Source: an uncultured Eubacteriales bacterium
GTDB lineage: Bacteria; Bacillota; Clostridia; UMGS1810
Direction of reading: 5' to 3'
NCBI GenBank assembly: GCA_900555295.1
Contig: USKN01000137.1
Span: forward strand, 1-5,085
Length of the DNA: 5,085 bases
Shown: positions 1 through 5,085 of the stretch, in pieces
Layout of the letters: every line of letters starts with the position of its first letter
Position numbering within the stretch: position 1 is the first letter of the stretch
The notes under the pieces: generated by a model
Told to the model about the DNA's origin: nothing
Databases searched by the model: none
Seen by the model: only the letters and a program-made list of their open reading frames with translations
Position numbers and translations under genes: made by a program

Positions 1-16
1 CTCAACTTTTTTTATT

Positions 17-658
17 TTAAAGAGTATGCAAAAAAGCCTCTAATCTCTGCGCTATACGCATATTTCCCAAATCGTTCGGGTGAAGTCCGTCGGGGCAGTA
101 TGTTTTTTTGCTTATTTCAATATCGGGGCAAATACCCGATGTTGAATATAAATCAAGAACGGGCAAACCGTAAAATTCTGCAGTTTTTTTAATCATATCC
201 ACATATGCCTTAAGCGGCAGATTATTGCTTGCGTTTAAATTATTTTCGTTTTCTCTGTGAAGCGGAGTTATAAATACAATTTCCGATGTCGGGTGATTTT
301 CAATCAGCTTTTTCATTAAATAATGAACTGCGCCGCAATATGTATCAGGGGTTCTGTCGTCAAATTCACCAAATTTTGCGTCGCCGTGTCCGTAATCGTT
401 TGTACCGCCGAACACAACAATAATATCGCAACTCTCTATTTCATCAACTCTTTCGCAAAACGAGCGAGTGTCTATAAATTCGTCGGTTATTTTTTGCTGA
501 CGTGCAATTCGTGTAGCGGATATTCCGTAATTTTTAATATCTTTTAACTTTGCATTATTTTTTAACAATTCCGAAAACCGCGCCCCATTGTTTGAAGTGC
601 CGACGCCGGCTGTTATACTGTCGCCCAAAAAGGCAACCGTTTTATCCTGTAATTTCAT
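17..658 (-). CDS. SGNH/GDSL-family hydrolase (esterase/lipase-like), cytoplasmic
   Basis: This 213-residue protein is a complete small SGNH hydrolase, a serine esterase fold that removes acyl or acetyl groups from esters; the natural substrate cannot be read from sequence. All diagnostic blocks are visible: GDSIT at residues 12-16 with nucleophile Ser14, a block II glycine in NYG (Gly45), GGTND at 84-88 with oxyanion-hole Asn87, and DGLHPN at 190-195 supplying catalytic Asp190 and His193. There is no signal peptide or membrane segment, so it should act in the cytoplasm. The ATG start is supported by AAGGGGAG six bases upstream and by a near-consensus promoter about 40 bases upstream, so it is a separate unit from the genes to its right. 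The stop lies 17 bases from the window edge, so any downstream operon partner or terminator is out of view. The family call is secure; substrate and physiological role are unknown. Confidence 0.93.
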   Translation of the reverse strand: MKLQDKTVAFLGDSITAGVGTSNNGARFSELLKNNAKLKDIKNYGISATRIARQQKITDEFIDTRSFCERVDEIESCDIIVVFGGTNDYGHGDAKFGEFDDRTPDTYCGAVHYLMKKLIENHPTSEIVFITPLHRENENNLNASNNLPLKAYVDMIKKTAEFYGLPVLDLYSTSGICPDIEISKKTYCPDGLHPNDLGNMRIAQRLEAFLHTL

Positions 659-699
659 TTTAAACTCCCCTTTTTGAATGTAGTAATATTAATAGGCTA

Positions 700-728
700 A
701 TTATATCACAACAAAATATAATTATCAA
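700..728 (-). promoter_or_regulatory. SigA-type promoter of the SGNH hydrolase gene
   Basis: On the minus strand, TTGATA (complement of 723-728) and TATAAT (complement of 700-705) are separated by exactly 17 bases. That is a perfect -10, a five-of-six -35 and optimal spacing. Transcription should begin near 693, giving a leader of about 35 bases before the ATG at 658. The leader is too short for a riboswitch. The promoter lies back to back with the plus-strand promoter at 759-787, about 30 bases away, so a repressor bound there could also affect this one. This is inference from sequence match only. Confidence 0.8.
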
Positions 729-754
729 GTTATAATTTATAATAATTTTTAAAA

Positions 755-770
755 ACACTTGACAAGTGTA
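755..770. promoter_or_regulatory. Operator-like inverted repeat 1 (BlaI/MecI/CopY-type half-sites)
   Basis: ACACTTG (755-761) and CAAGTGT (763-769) form a perfect 7+7 inverted repeat around one central base. Bases 761-770 read GACAAGTGTA, one mismatch from the TACA-N2-TGTA core recognised by the BlaI/MecI/CopY repressor family. The repeat overlaps the -35 hexamer of the plus-strand promoter, so a bound repressor would block RNA polymerase. ACAAGTGTA recurs at 801-809. The dyad is directly visible; assigning it to a BlaI-type repressor is inference, supported by the M56/BlaR1-like remnant downstream. Confidence 0.55.
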
Positions 771-787
771 GCTGACTATGCTATACG
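759..787 (+). promoter_or_regulatory. Plus-strand SigA promoter with extended -10
   Basis: TTGACA at 759-764 is a perfect -35. After a 17-base spacer comes TATACG at 782-787 (four of six), preceded by TG at 779-780, which makes an extended -10. Transcription is predicted to start near 794. The -35 sits inside operator-like repeat 1, and the start region lies between it and repeat 2. This points to a repressible promoter driving the plus-strand remnant that begins at 851. Confidence 0.7.
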
Positions 788-801
788 AATTATAGTAGCT
801 A
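769..801. repeat. Inverted repeat spanning the plus-strand -10 region
   Basis: TAGCT (769-773) plus ACTAT (775-779) pair with ATAGT (792-796) plus AGCTA (797-801). This gives ten base pairs with one bulged G (774) around a 12-base centre that contains most of the -10 element. With ACACTTG (755-761) and CAAGTGT (802-808) outside it, the whole promoter is nested in a larger dyad. The predicted start near 794 means most of this is not transcribed, so it is more likely a protein-binding DNA element than an RNA hairpin. Confidence 0.6.
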
Positions 802-815
802 CAAGTGTAATTACA
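800..815. promoter_or_regulatory. Operator-like inverted repeat 2 (TACAAGTGTA core)
   Basis: Bases 800-809 read TACAAGTGTA, an exact match to the TACA-N2-TGTA core typical of BlaI/MecI/CopY-family operators. It overlaps a second perfect palindrome, TGTAATTACA, at 806-815. It lies just past the predicted transcription start and repeats the 762-770 half of repeat 1 at a distance of 39 bases, close to an integral number of helical turns. Two sites flanking one promoter suggest repression by a dimeric winged-helix regulator. No such regulator gene is present in the window. Confidence 0.5.
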
Positions 816-835
816 TTTAACAATTTTTTACTCAT

Positions 836-842
836 AAGGGGG
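836..842 (+). promoter_or_regulatory. Ribosome binding site of the M56/BlaR1-like remnant
   Basis: AAGGGGG lies eight bases before the ATG at 851. It matches the strong GGGG-type sites of the SGNH and binding-protein genes in this window. It shows that a genuine translated gene once started here, and it decides the start of the broken frame. Confidence 0.75.
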
Positions 843-850
843 CATTTTAT

Positions 851-1036
851 ATGTCAAATGCAAAAAACACCATTACCGCAAAAAGGCTGCCTGCAAAATG
901 GCAATACTGCGTGTGGGTTGTTGTAATACTTTCTATGGTTTTGCAAACATACAAGCTTATTCCAAAAAAGAGGCTCAAAGGCTATCATATGTACCGCAAA
1001 ATCAAGCTGTGCAAACGCAAATATTACCGCATATAA
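851..1036 (+). pseudogene. Truncated, frameshifted remnant resembling an M56/BlaR1-type sensor protease
   Basis: The open frame from ATG 851 encodes 61 residues. Residues 12-39 (KRLPAKWQYCVW, then a hydrophobic run ending KLIP) resemble the basic loop and second membrane helix near the N-terminus of M56/BlaR1-type transmembrane metallopeptidases, which sense beta-lactams or other signals and inactivate a BlaI-type repressor. After PKK the frame turns into an arginine/lysine-rich tail. Adding one base to the A-run at 964-969 instead continues it as KKEAQRLSYVPQNQAVQTQ, the more protein-like reading. That second frame stays open to 1155, inside the end of the binding-protein gene, so its tail is probably not native. 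The first membrane helix, the HExxH zinc site and any sensor domain are absent. Promoter, operators and ribosome binding site all fit a regulated bla-like operon. The family call comes from remembered pattern only. It could instead be a small real protein, or an intact fragment with a sequencing error. Confidence 0.5.
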
Positions 1037-1073
1037 ATAATAATTTTGATACGGCGTTTTTATTAAATTTACA

Positions 1074-1105
1074 CGGTCTGTACATTTTGACGGCAGTACA
1101 TTCCG
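1074..1105. terminator. Weak stem-loop in the convergent gap; possible terminator
   Basis: CGGTCTGTAC (1074-1083) and GTACATTCCG (1096-1105) can pair as a 5 bp stem, a 2x2 mismatch and a further 3 bp, around a 12-base loop. On the plus strand it is followed by a T-rich tract (1107-1121), so it could terminate the plus-strand remnant. On the minus strand it lies five bases after the binding-protein stop but has no good T-run. No better terminator for the binding-protein gene is visible between 1037 and 1109. Confidence 0.3.
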
Positions 1106-1109
1106 ATTT

Positions 1110-2681
1110 TTATTTTTCTTTTGTATTTATATACATTCCGCCCGCATCACCGTAAAATGTAGACATATTCGGCTTTATTTTTCCTTTAATCCGTGGGTTT
1201 ACATAAAGCGCTTTTGTTTTGTGATACAGCGGTATTTGAGGTACATTTTCATTAAAGAAATTCAAAAGATTTGTATACACTATAGATGTTTGCTCACCCT
1301 CCGTTGTAAGCAAATCGTAATTGTTTATAAGTGAATAAAACTCGTCCGACGCAAAATTACATAAATTCTGGTCGGTTTTTAAAACACCGTTAAACATAAA
1401 ATCCATATTCATATTGTTTGCCATTTTAACCTCGCCCAAATAAAGCTGATAATCATTGTTTTTTATTTTTTCGCAGTATGTGTTAAAATCCACAACAATA
1501 GGTATAATTTTTATTCCCGAGCTTTCAAGGCTTTTTTTAATAAAATCCGCGGCGCGCGCTTTTTCTTCGCTTTCACTGTTGTACAAAAGATAAACCGATA
1601 CATTATAGTTTTGCACTTTTTTTGAATTACCGTCTTTAACTTTTGTACCCTTTTGAATATTTTTGCTGTACTGCGATGTTGATATTACGGGAGTGTATGC
1701 CGGGTAGCCGTGTTTAAACACAACCGCCTCGCAAAGGTCTTTTTTATCTATTTGGGAGGCAATGGCTTTTCGGTTTTCTTTGTCCGACAAAAAATCAATA
1801 TCTGCATTTACCCCTATATACGTATAACTTCCCGTACCGCATTCATAACCCTTTATATCTGCCGAAAACGAAAATTCGCCCCATTTCAAATCGCTTGTTG
1901 TTATCATATCAAGCTCGCCCGAGTTAAAGCTTTTAAATATAGCGTCCTCGTCGTCTAAATATTCCACGTTTATATCCTGTATATACGTTGCGTCTTTGCC
2001 GTGCCACTCGCTGTTTTTTGTAAGCGTTATACCCCTTAACTGATTGGAGCTTGCAAATTTATAACGCCCCGTACCGTTTGGAATAAATGCCTGATTTTGC
2101 GCTTCAAACGCTTCTTTCGTAAGTCCGCGCGGCAATATCGGAAAATCCATTACCGCCATAAAATCGGGTTGGGGATTAATTAACTCTATATTTACCGTAT
2201 AGTCATCAACGGCGGTATAGCTTAAAATATCCGCCACACATTGTGAATAATTGGTTTCGTAATTTTTTAAGTAATCCATTGTGGCAATAACATCTGCCGA
2301 TGTAAAATCTCTGCCGTCGTGAAATTTTACGCCCTGTTTAAGCGTTATGGCATACATTTTGTTTGATGTGGATACGGTATATTTTTGCGCCAGCACGGGA
2401 TTTACCGTTAAATCCTCGTTTGCCGTAAAAAGTCCCTCATACACAAAAAACAGCATATCCGCAACATTGTTGTATGCGGTTTTAAGCGGATTTAACGAAT
2501 TTGGCGTGTTACAGGCTATGTTTACCGTTCCGCCGTAATCGGGTATATATTTTTGATCGTCTTTACCGTTATCGGTTGTGCCGTTTTGGTTTTTATTTAC
2601 ACAGCCCGCAACGGCAATTGCCGCAATAAGCAAAAGGGTAATTAATATGCATATTTTACGGTTTAACGTTTTTTTATTCAT
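1110..2681 (-). CDS. ABC transporter substrate-binding lipoprotein, family 5 (oligopeptide/nickel type)
   Basis: This 523-residue lipoprotein is a solute-binding protein of the OppA/DppA/NikA class (SBP_bac_5), which captures peptides or similar solutes outside the membrane for an ABC importer. Residues 1-27 are a lipoprotein signal: basic N-terminus, hydrophobic core, and lipobox VAGC with Cys27 as the lipidated residue. A flexible Asn/Asp/Lys-rich linker follows to about 47. Mature-domain landmarks are TVNIA...LNPL (52-66), VYEGLF (80-85), the family signature region ITLKQGVKFHDG...F..ADV (112-131), GTGRYKF (203-209) and VPQIPLY (480-486). Length is near the family norm, so it looks intact. 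The ATG has AAAGGGG about 12 bases upstream, a slightly long spacing. It starts 32 bases after ymdB with no terminator between, so co-transcription is likely. No permease or ATPase genes are in the window, so it may serve a transporter encoded elsewhere. Ligand cannot be assigned. Confidence 0.92.
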   Translation of the reverse strand: MNKKTLNRKICILITLLLIAAIAVAGCVNKNQNGTTDNGKDDQKYIPDYGGTVNIACNTPNSLNPLKTAYNNVADMLFFVYEGLFTANEDLTVNPVLAQKYTVSTSNKMYAITLKQGVKFHDGRDFTSADVIATMDYLKNYETNYSQCVADILSYTAVDDYTVNIELINPQPDFMAVMDFPILPRGLTKEAFEAQNQAFIPNGTGRYKFASSNQLRGITLTKNSEWHGKDATYIQDINVEYLDDEDAIFKSFNSGELDMITTSDLKWGEFSFSADIKGYECGTGSYTYIGVNADIDFLSDKENRKAIASQIDKKDLCEAVVFKHGYPAYTPVISTSQYSKNIQKGTKVKDGNSKKVQNYNVSVYLLYNSESEEKARAADFIKKSLESSGIKIIPIVVDFNTYCEKIKNNDYQLYLGEVKMANNMNMDFMFNGVLKTDQNLCNFASDEFYSLINNYDLLTTEGEQTSIVYTNLLNFFNENVPQIPLYHKTKALYVNPRIKGKIKPNMSTFYGDAGGMYINTKEK

Positions 2682-2713
2682 AAAATTTAATATCCCCTTT
2701 CAAATTAAAAAAA

Positions 2714-3490
2714 TTAATCGGTATATAAAATACGCTTTATACTTTCGGCGCGATTGGTATTGTCGTCTACCGTTACAACCGCTCCGCACAGCTTTGCTTT
2801 TCCGCTCGCGTGTTCAAATTTTTGAGGCATACCCGTTAAAAATCTTTCTATTATAACATCTTTGCTCACACCCAAAACAGAATGAACGGCACCTGTCATA
2901 CCAACATCGGTTATATATGCCGTACCTTTTGGCAAAATGCACTCATCGGCGGTTTGAACGTGCGTATGCGTTCCAAACATACACGTTATTTTGCCGTCAA
3001 CAAAATACCCCATTGCGCGCTTTTCGCTCGTTGCCTCTGCGTGAAAATCTAAAAAAATCATATCGCAGTTGTTTTTTAATTTGTCGATTGTATCGGCAAC
3101 ACCCGTGAACGGGCAATCTATATTGAGCAAATTTACCCTGCCCATAGCATTTATAATACCTATATTTTTACCGCCGCATTTAATTTTGGTATAACCTTTG
3201 CCCGGAACCGACGGCGGGTAATTTACGGGGCGGATTATATTATTTTCGTTTTCCGACAGCGTTATTATATCGCGTCTTCCAAACGTATGGTTACCCATTG
3301 TAATTACATCTATACCCAAATCGCACAAAGTATAATAATCGGCTCGGCTTATACCGTTACCGCCCGAAACGTTTTCGGCATTTGCAATTGTAAACGATAT
3401 ATTTTCGGTTTCGCATATTTCACGATATACAAGCTTTAAATATTCAAGACCGCATTCGCCGAAAATATCTCCTATAATTAAAATATTCAA
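2714..3490 (-). CDS. ymdB: YmdB-family metallophosphoesterase (cyclic nucleotide phosphodiesterase)
   Basis: This 258-residue protein is a complete YmdB (TIGR00282 type), a calcineurin-like dinuclear metal phosphodiesterase. In Bacillus subtilis YmdB hydrolyses 2',3'-cyclic nucleotides and affects biofilm, motility and intercellular nanotube phenotypes. The metal-site residues fall at the expected positions: Asp8 (GDIFG), Glu39-Asn40 (NAENVSGGNG), Asn67-His68 (MGNHTFG), His150 (DFHAEATSEK), and His175 and His177 (GTHTHVQTADE). Length is close to the usual 260-265. The start is TTG: an in-frame TAG lies three codons upstream, the next Met is residue 65, and only TTG keeps the essential Asp8 motif. 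No signal peptide, so cytoplasmic. It follows rny, its common neighbour in Firmicutes, but a strong terminator lies between them; read-through or an unseen promoter in 3491-3544 must feed it. Confidence 0.95.
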   Translation of the reverse strand: MNILIIGDIFGECGLEYLKLVYREICETENISFTIANAENVSGGNGISRADYYTLCDLGIDVITMGNHTFGRRDIITLSENENNIIRPVNYPPSVPGKGYTKIKCGGKNIGIINAMGRVNLLNIDCPFTGVADTIDKLKNNCDMIFLDFHAEATSEKRAMGYFVDGKITCMFGTHTHVQTADECILPKGTAYITDVGMTGAVHSVLGVSKDVIIERFLTGMPQKFEHASGKAKLCGAVVTVDDNTNRAESIKRILYTD

Positions 3491-3499
3491 GTTATACTA

Positions 3500-3508
3500 T
3501 TCCTCTCT
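3500..3508 (-). promoter_or_regulatory. Ribosome binding site deciding the TTG start of ymdB
   Basis: On the minus strand AGAGAGGAA (complement of 3500-3508) ends nine bases before the TTG at 3490-3488. With the in-frame stop just upstream, it fixes translation initiation at a non-ATG codon. TTG starts usually lower translation, which may keep YmdB levels modest. Confidence 0.7.
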
Positions 3509-3544
3509 TATTATCCTCTTATTTTTTATATTTAATAAAGAATA

Positions 3545-3592
3545 AAAAGGCTGTTCCGAAAATACAATATGTTTTTTACGGAACAACCTTTT
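3545..3592 (-). terminator. Rho-independent terminator between rny and ymdB
   Basis: In the minus-strand RNA, the complement of 3579-3592 pairs with the complement of 3545-3558 to give a 14 bp stem with one U-G wobble and no bulge. The loop is 20 bases (3559-3578), itself A/T-rich and able to add a few A-T pairs. The RNA then continues as UUUUUAUUCUUU, a convincing U-tract. It begins about ten bases after the rny stop at 3603. It should end most rny transcripts, leaving ymdB to read-through or a separate promoter. On the plus strand there is no comparable T-run, so it is not clearly bidirectional. Confidence 0.85.
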
Positions 3593-3602
3593 CGGTATGT
3601 TA

Positions 3603-5085
3603 TTATTTTGCGTAATCCACCGAACGTGTTTCCCTGATAACATTTACTTTTATCTGACCGGGATATTCAAGTTCACTTTCGATTTTTTTAACTATATCTC
3701 TTGCAAGCAATACGGTTTCATCTTCTTTTACATTTTCGGGTTTAACCATAATTCTTATTTCTCTGCCCGCCTGAATTGCAAAAGATTTTTCAACACCGCT
3801 GAAGGAGTTTGCAATCTCCTCAAGCTTTTCAAGACGTTTAATGTATGTTTCAAGGTTTTCGCGTCTTGCTCCGGGACGTGCCGCGCTTATTGCGTCACAT
3901 GCCTGAACAATGCAGGCAATAACGGTTGTGGGTTCAACATCACCGTGATGAGCCTGAATTGCGTGAATAACCTCATTGCTTTCGTGGTATTTTTTGGCAA
4001 TATCAACACCTATATCAACGTGTGAGCCTTCTATTTCGTGGTCTACCGATTTACCTATATCGTGCAAAAGCCCCGCACGTTTGGCAATTTTTATATCGGC
4101 ACCCAATTCTGCCGCCATAATACCGGCAAGATGTGCAACCTCGGTTGAATGTTTAAGTACATTTTGACCGTAGCTTGTGCGAAATTTCATTCTGCCCAAA
4201 AGCTTAACAAGTTCTGGGTGCAAACCGTGAACGCCCGTTTCAAACGTTGCCTGTTCACCCTCCTGCTTAATAATTGCGTCAAGTTCTTTACGTGATTTTT
4301 CAACCGTTTCTTCTATTCTTGCAGGGTGTATTCTTCCGTCAACAATTAATTTTTCAAGTGCCATACGCGCAACCTCGCGCTTAATGGGGTCAAAGCACGA
4401 CAGTACAACCGCCTCCGGGGTATCGTCTATTATAAGGTCAATTCCCGTAAGTGTTTCAAGTGTACGAATGTTTCGTCCCTCACGGCCTATTATACGGCCC
4501 TTCATTTCATCATTGGGCAGTGATACAACCGATACGGTTGTTTCCGCCACGTGGTCTGCGGCACATTTTTGTATTGCTGTACTTATAATGTCTTTAGCCT
4601 TTTTATCGGCTTCTTCTTTTGCCTGAGATATAATATCCTTAATCATTATTGCCGCTTCGTGACGAACTTCGGATTCAATATTTTTAAGCAAATAATCTTT
4701 AGCTTCGTCAACCGACAATCCTGATATTCTCTCCAAAATTTCAAGTTGAGCGCTTTTAACTTTAGCCGTTTCCTGCTTTAAAGCGTCGGCCTCTTTAATT
4801 TTTTGGTTAAGCAACTCGTCTTTCTTTTCAATGCTTTCGCTTTTTTTGTCAAGATTTTCTTCTTTTTGCTGTACTCTTCGTTCCTGACGGTTTATTTCAT
4901 TACGTCTCTCTTTTAATTCTCTTTCAAATTCACTTCTGCTTTTATGAATTTCTTCTTTAGCTTCAATCAAAGCTTCTTTCTTTTTTGTTTCGGCTGCCTT
5001 TTGTGCTTCGGCAATAATGCTTTTTGCCTTTTCTTCGGCTCCGCCTATTTCTGCCTCGGCAATTTTTTGTCTGTAAAGTTTACCT
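3603..5085 (-). CDS. rny: Ribonuclease Y (endoribonuclease), 5' end cut by window edge
   Basis: RNase Y is the membrane-anchored endoribonuclease that starts mRNA decay in many Firmicutes. The frame is open to the window edge: 38 codons precede the TTG at 4970, and their translation (beginning GKLYRQKIAEAEIGG) is typical RNase Y just after the membrane helix, so 4970 is an internal Leu codon, not the start. Visible here are 493 residues. In visible-fragment numbering they form a long charged coiled coil (about 1-170); a KH RNA-binding domain (about 185-250) with its GREG loop at 200-203; and an HD nuclease domain with a metal-binding His near 312, the HD pair at 341-342 (LLHDIGKS) and HHGD near 379. 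The C-terminal domain ends RSVDYAK, as in relatives. Since B. subtilis has the HD pair at 368-369, about 27 residues including the N-terminal anchor lie beyond the window. It is intact as far as seen. Confidence 0.97.
   Translation of the reverse strand, partial: GKLYRQKIAEAEIGGAEEKAKSIIAEAQKAAETKKKEALIEAKEEIHKSRSEFERELKERRNEINRQERRVQQKEENLDKKSESIEKKDELLNQKIKEADALKQETAKVKSAQLEILERISGLSVDEAKDYLLKNIESEVRHEAAIMIKDIISQAKEEADKKAKDIISTAIQKCAADHVAETTVSVVSLPNDEMKGRIIGREGRNIRTLETLTGIDLIIDDTPEAVVLSCFDPIKREVARMALEKLIVDGRIHPARIEETVEKSRKELDAIIKQEGEQATFETGVHGLHPELVKLLGRMKFRTSYGQNVLKHSTEVAHLAGIMAAELGADIKIAKRAGLLHDIGKSVDHEIEGSHVDIGVDIAKKYHESNEVIHAIQAHHGDVEPTTVIACIVQACDAISAARPGARRENLETYIKRLEKLEEIANSFSGVEKSFAIQAGREIRIMVKPENVKEDETVLLARDIVKKIESELEYPGQIKVNVIRETRSVDYAK

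Noticed and set aside
1..16. T-rich stretch after the SGNH stop as a terminator.
   Set aside because: On the minus strand it reads as an A-run and any stem would lie outside the window, so nothing can be concluded.
659..700. A riboswitch or structured leader in front of the SGNH gene.
   Set aside because: The predicted leader is only about 35 bases and shows no stable stem.
755..815. The nested inverted repeats as an insertion-sequence or integration end.
   Set aside because: No transposase or integrase remnant, no partner repeat elsewhere in the window and no target-site duplication. Their tight fit to the -35/-10 elements favours an operator.
898..1155. An 85-codon plus-strand frame starting at ATG 898.
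   Set aside because: It lacks a ribosome binding site at its ATG. Its first part is an out-of-frame reading of the M56-like segment and its last part is antisense to the binding-protein gene; only the middle (about 970-1035) looks like a continuation of the broken gene.
3597..4025. A 142-codon plus-strand frame opposite rny, and similar plus-strand frames at 323-547, 1710-1958, 2347-2538, 2578-2856, 2917-3108, 3976-4167 and 4384-4626.
   Set aside because: All are antisense to well-supported genes, have no convincing ribosome binding sites and show no recognisable protein motifs; they are shadow frames.
3603..4970. Taking TTG 4970 as the start of ribonuclease Y.
   Set aside because: The frame is open upstream to the window edge and that extension matches RNase Y well, so the codon is internal and the gene is simply cut by the window.

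Overview
The window reads as chromosomal DNA from a low-GC Gram-positive bacterium, most likely a member of the Clostridia. The evidence is the AT-rich sequence, GGGG-type ribosome binding sites, a TTG start codon, near-consensus SigA promoters, and the Firmicutes gene pair rny-ymdB. I cannot name a genus from sequence alone.

Right half (about 5085 down to 1110, minus strand). Ribonuclease Y (rny) enters from the right edge and lacks only about 27 N-terminal residues because of the window boundary. A strong stem-loop terminator follows its stop. Next come the metallophosphoesterase ymdB (TTG start) and, 32 bases later, a lipoprotein that is an oligopeptide/nickel-type ABC transporter substrate-binding protein. 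No permease or ATPase gene accompanies it in the window. rny and ymdB are classic neighbours (mRNA decay and a developmental phosphodiesterase). The binding protein is probably co-transcribed with ymdB.

Left end (658 down to 17, minus strand). A cytoplasmic SGNH/GDSL hydrolase has its own near-perfect SigA promoter and a strong ribosome binding site, so it is a separate transcription unit.

Middle (659-1109). This region between the two minus-strand units holds a plus-strand unit. It has a TTGACA/extended -10 promoter embedded in inverted repeats of the TACA-N2-TGTA type (BlaI/MecI/CopY-like operators), a good ribosome binding site, and a short broken reading frame. That frame resembles the segment after the first membrane helix of an M56/BlaR1-type sensor protease. 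It changes frame at a run of six A's, lacks the first membrane helix and the whole protease domain, and runs into the tail of the binding-protein gene. I read it as the decayed remnant of a blaI-blaR1-like regulatory operon whose promoter/operator still looks intact. This is the most interesting part of the window. I found no CRISPR array, tRNA, rRNA or insertion sequence.
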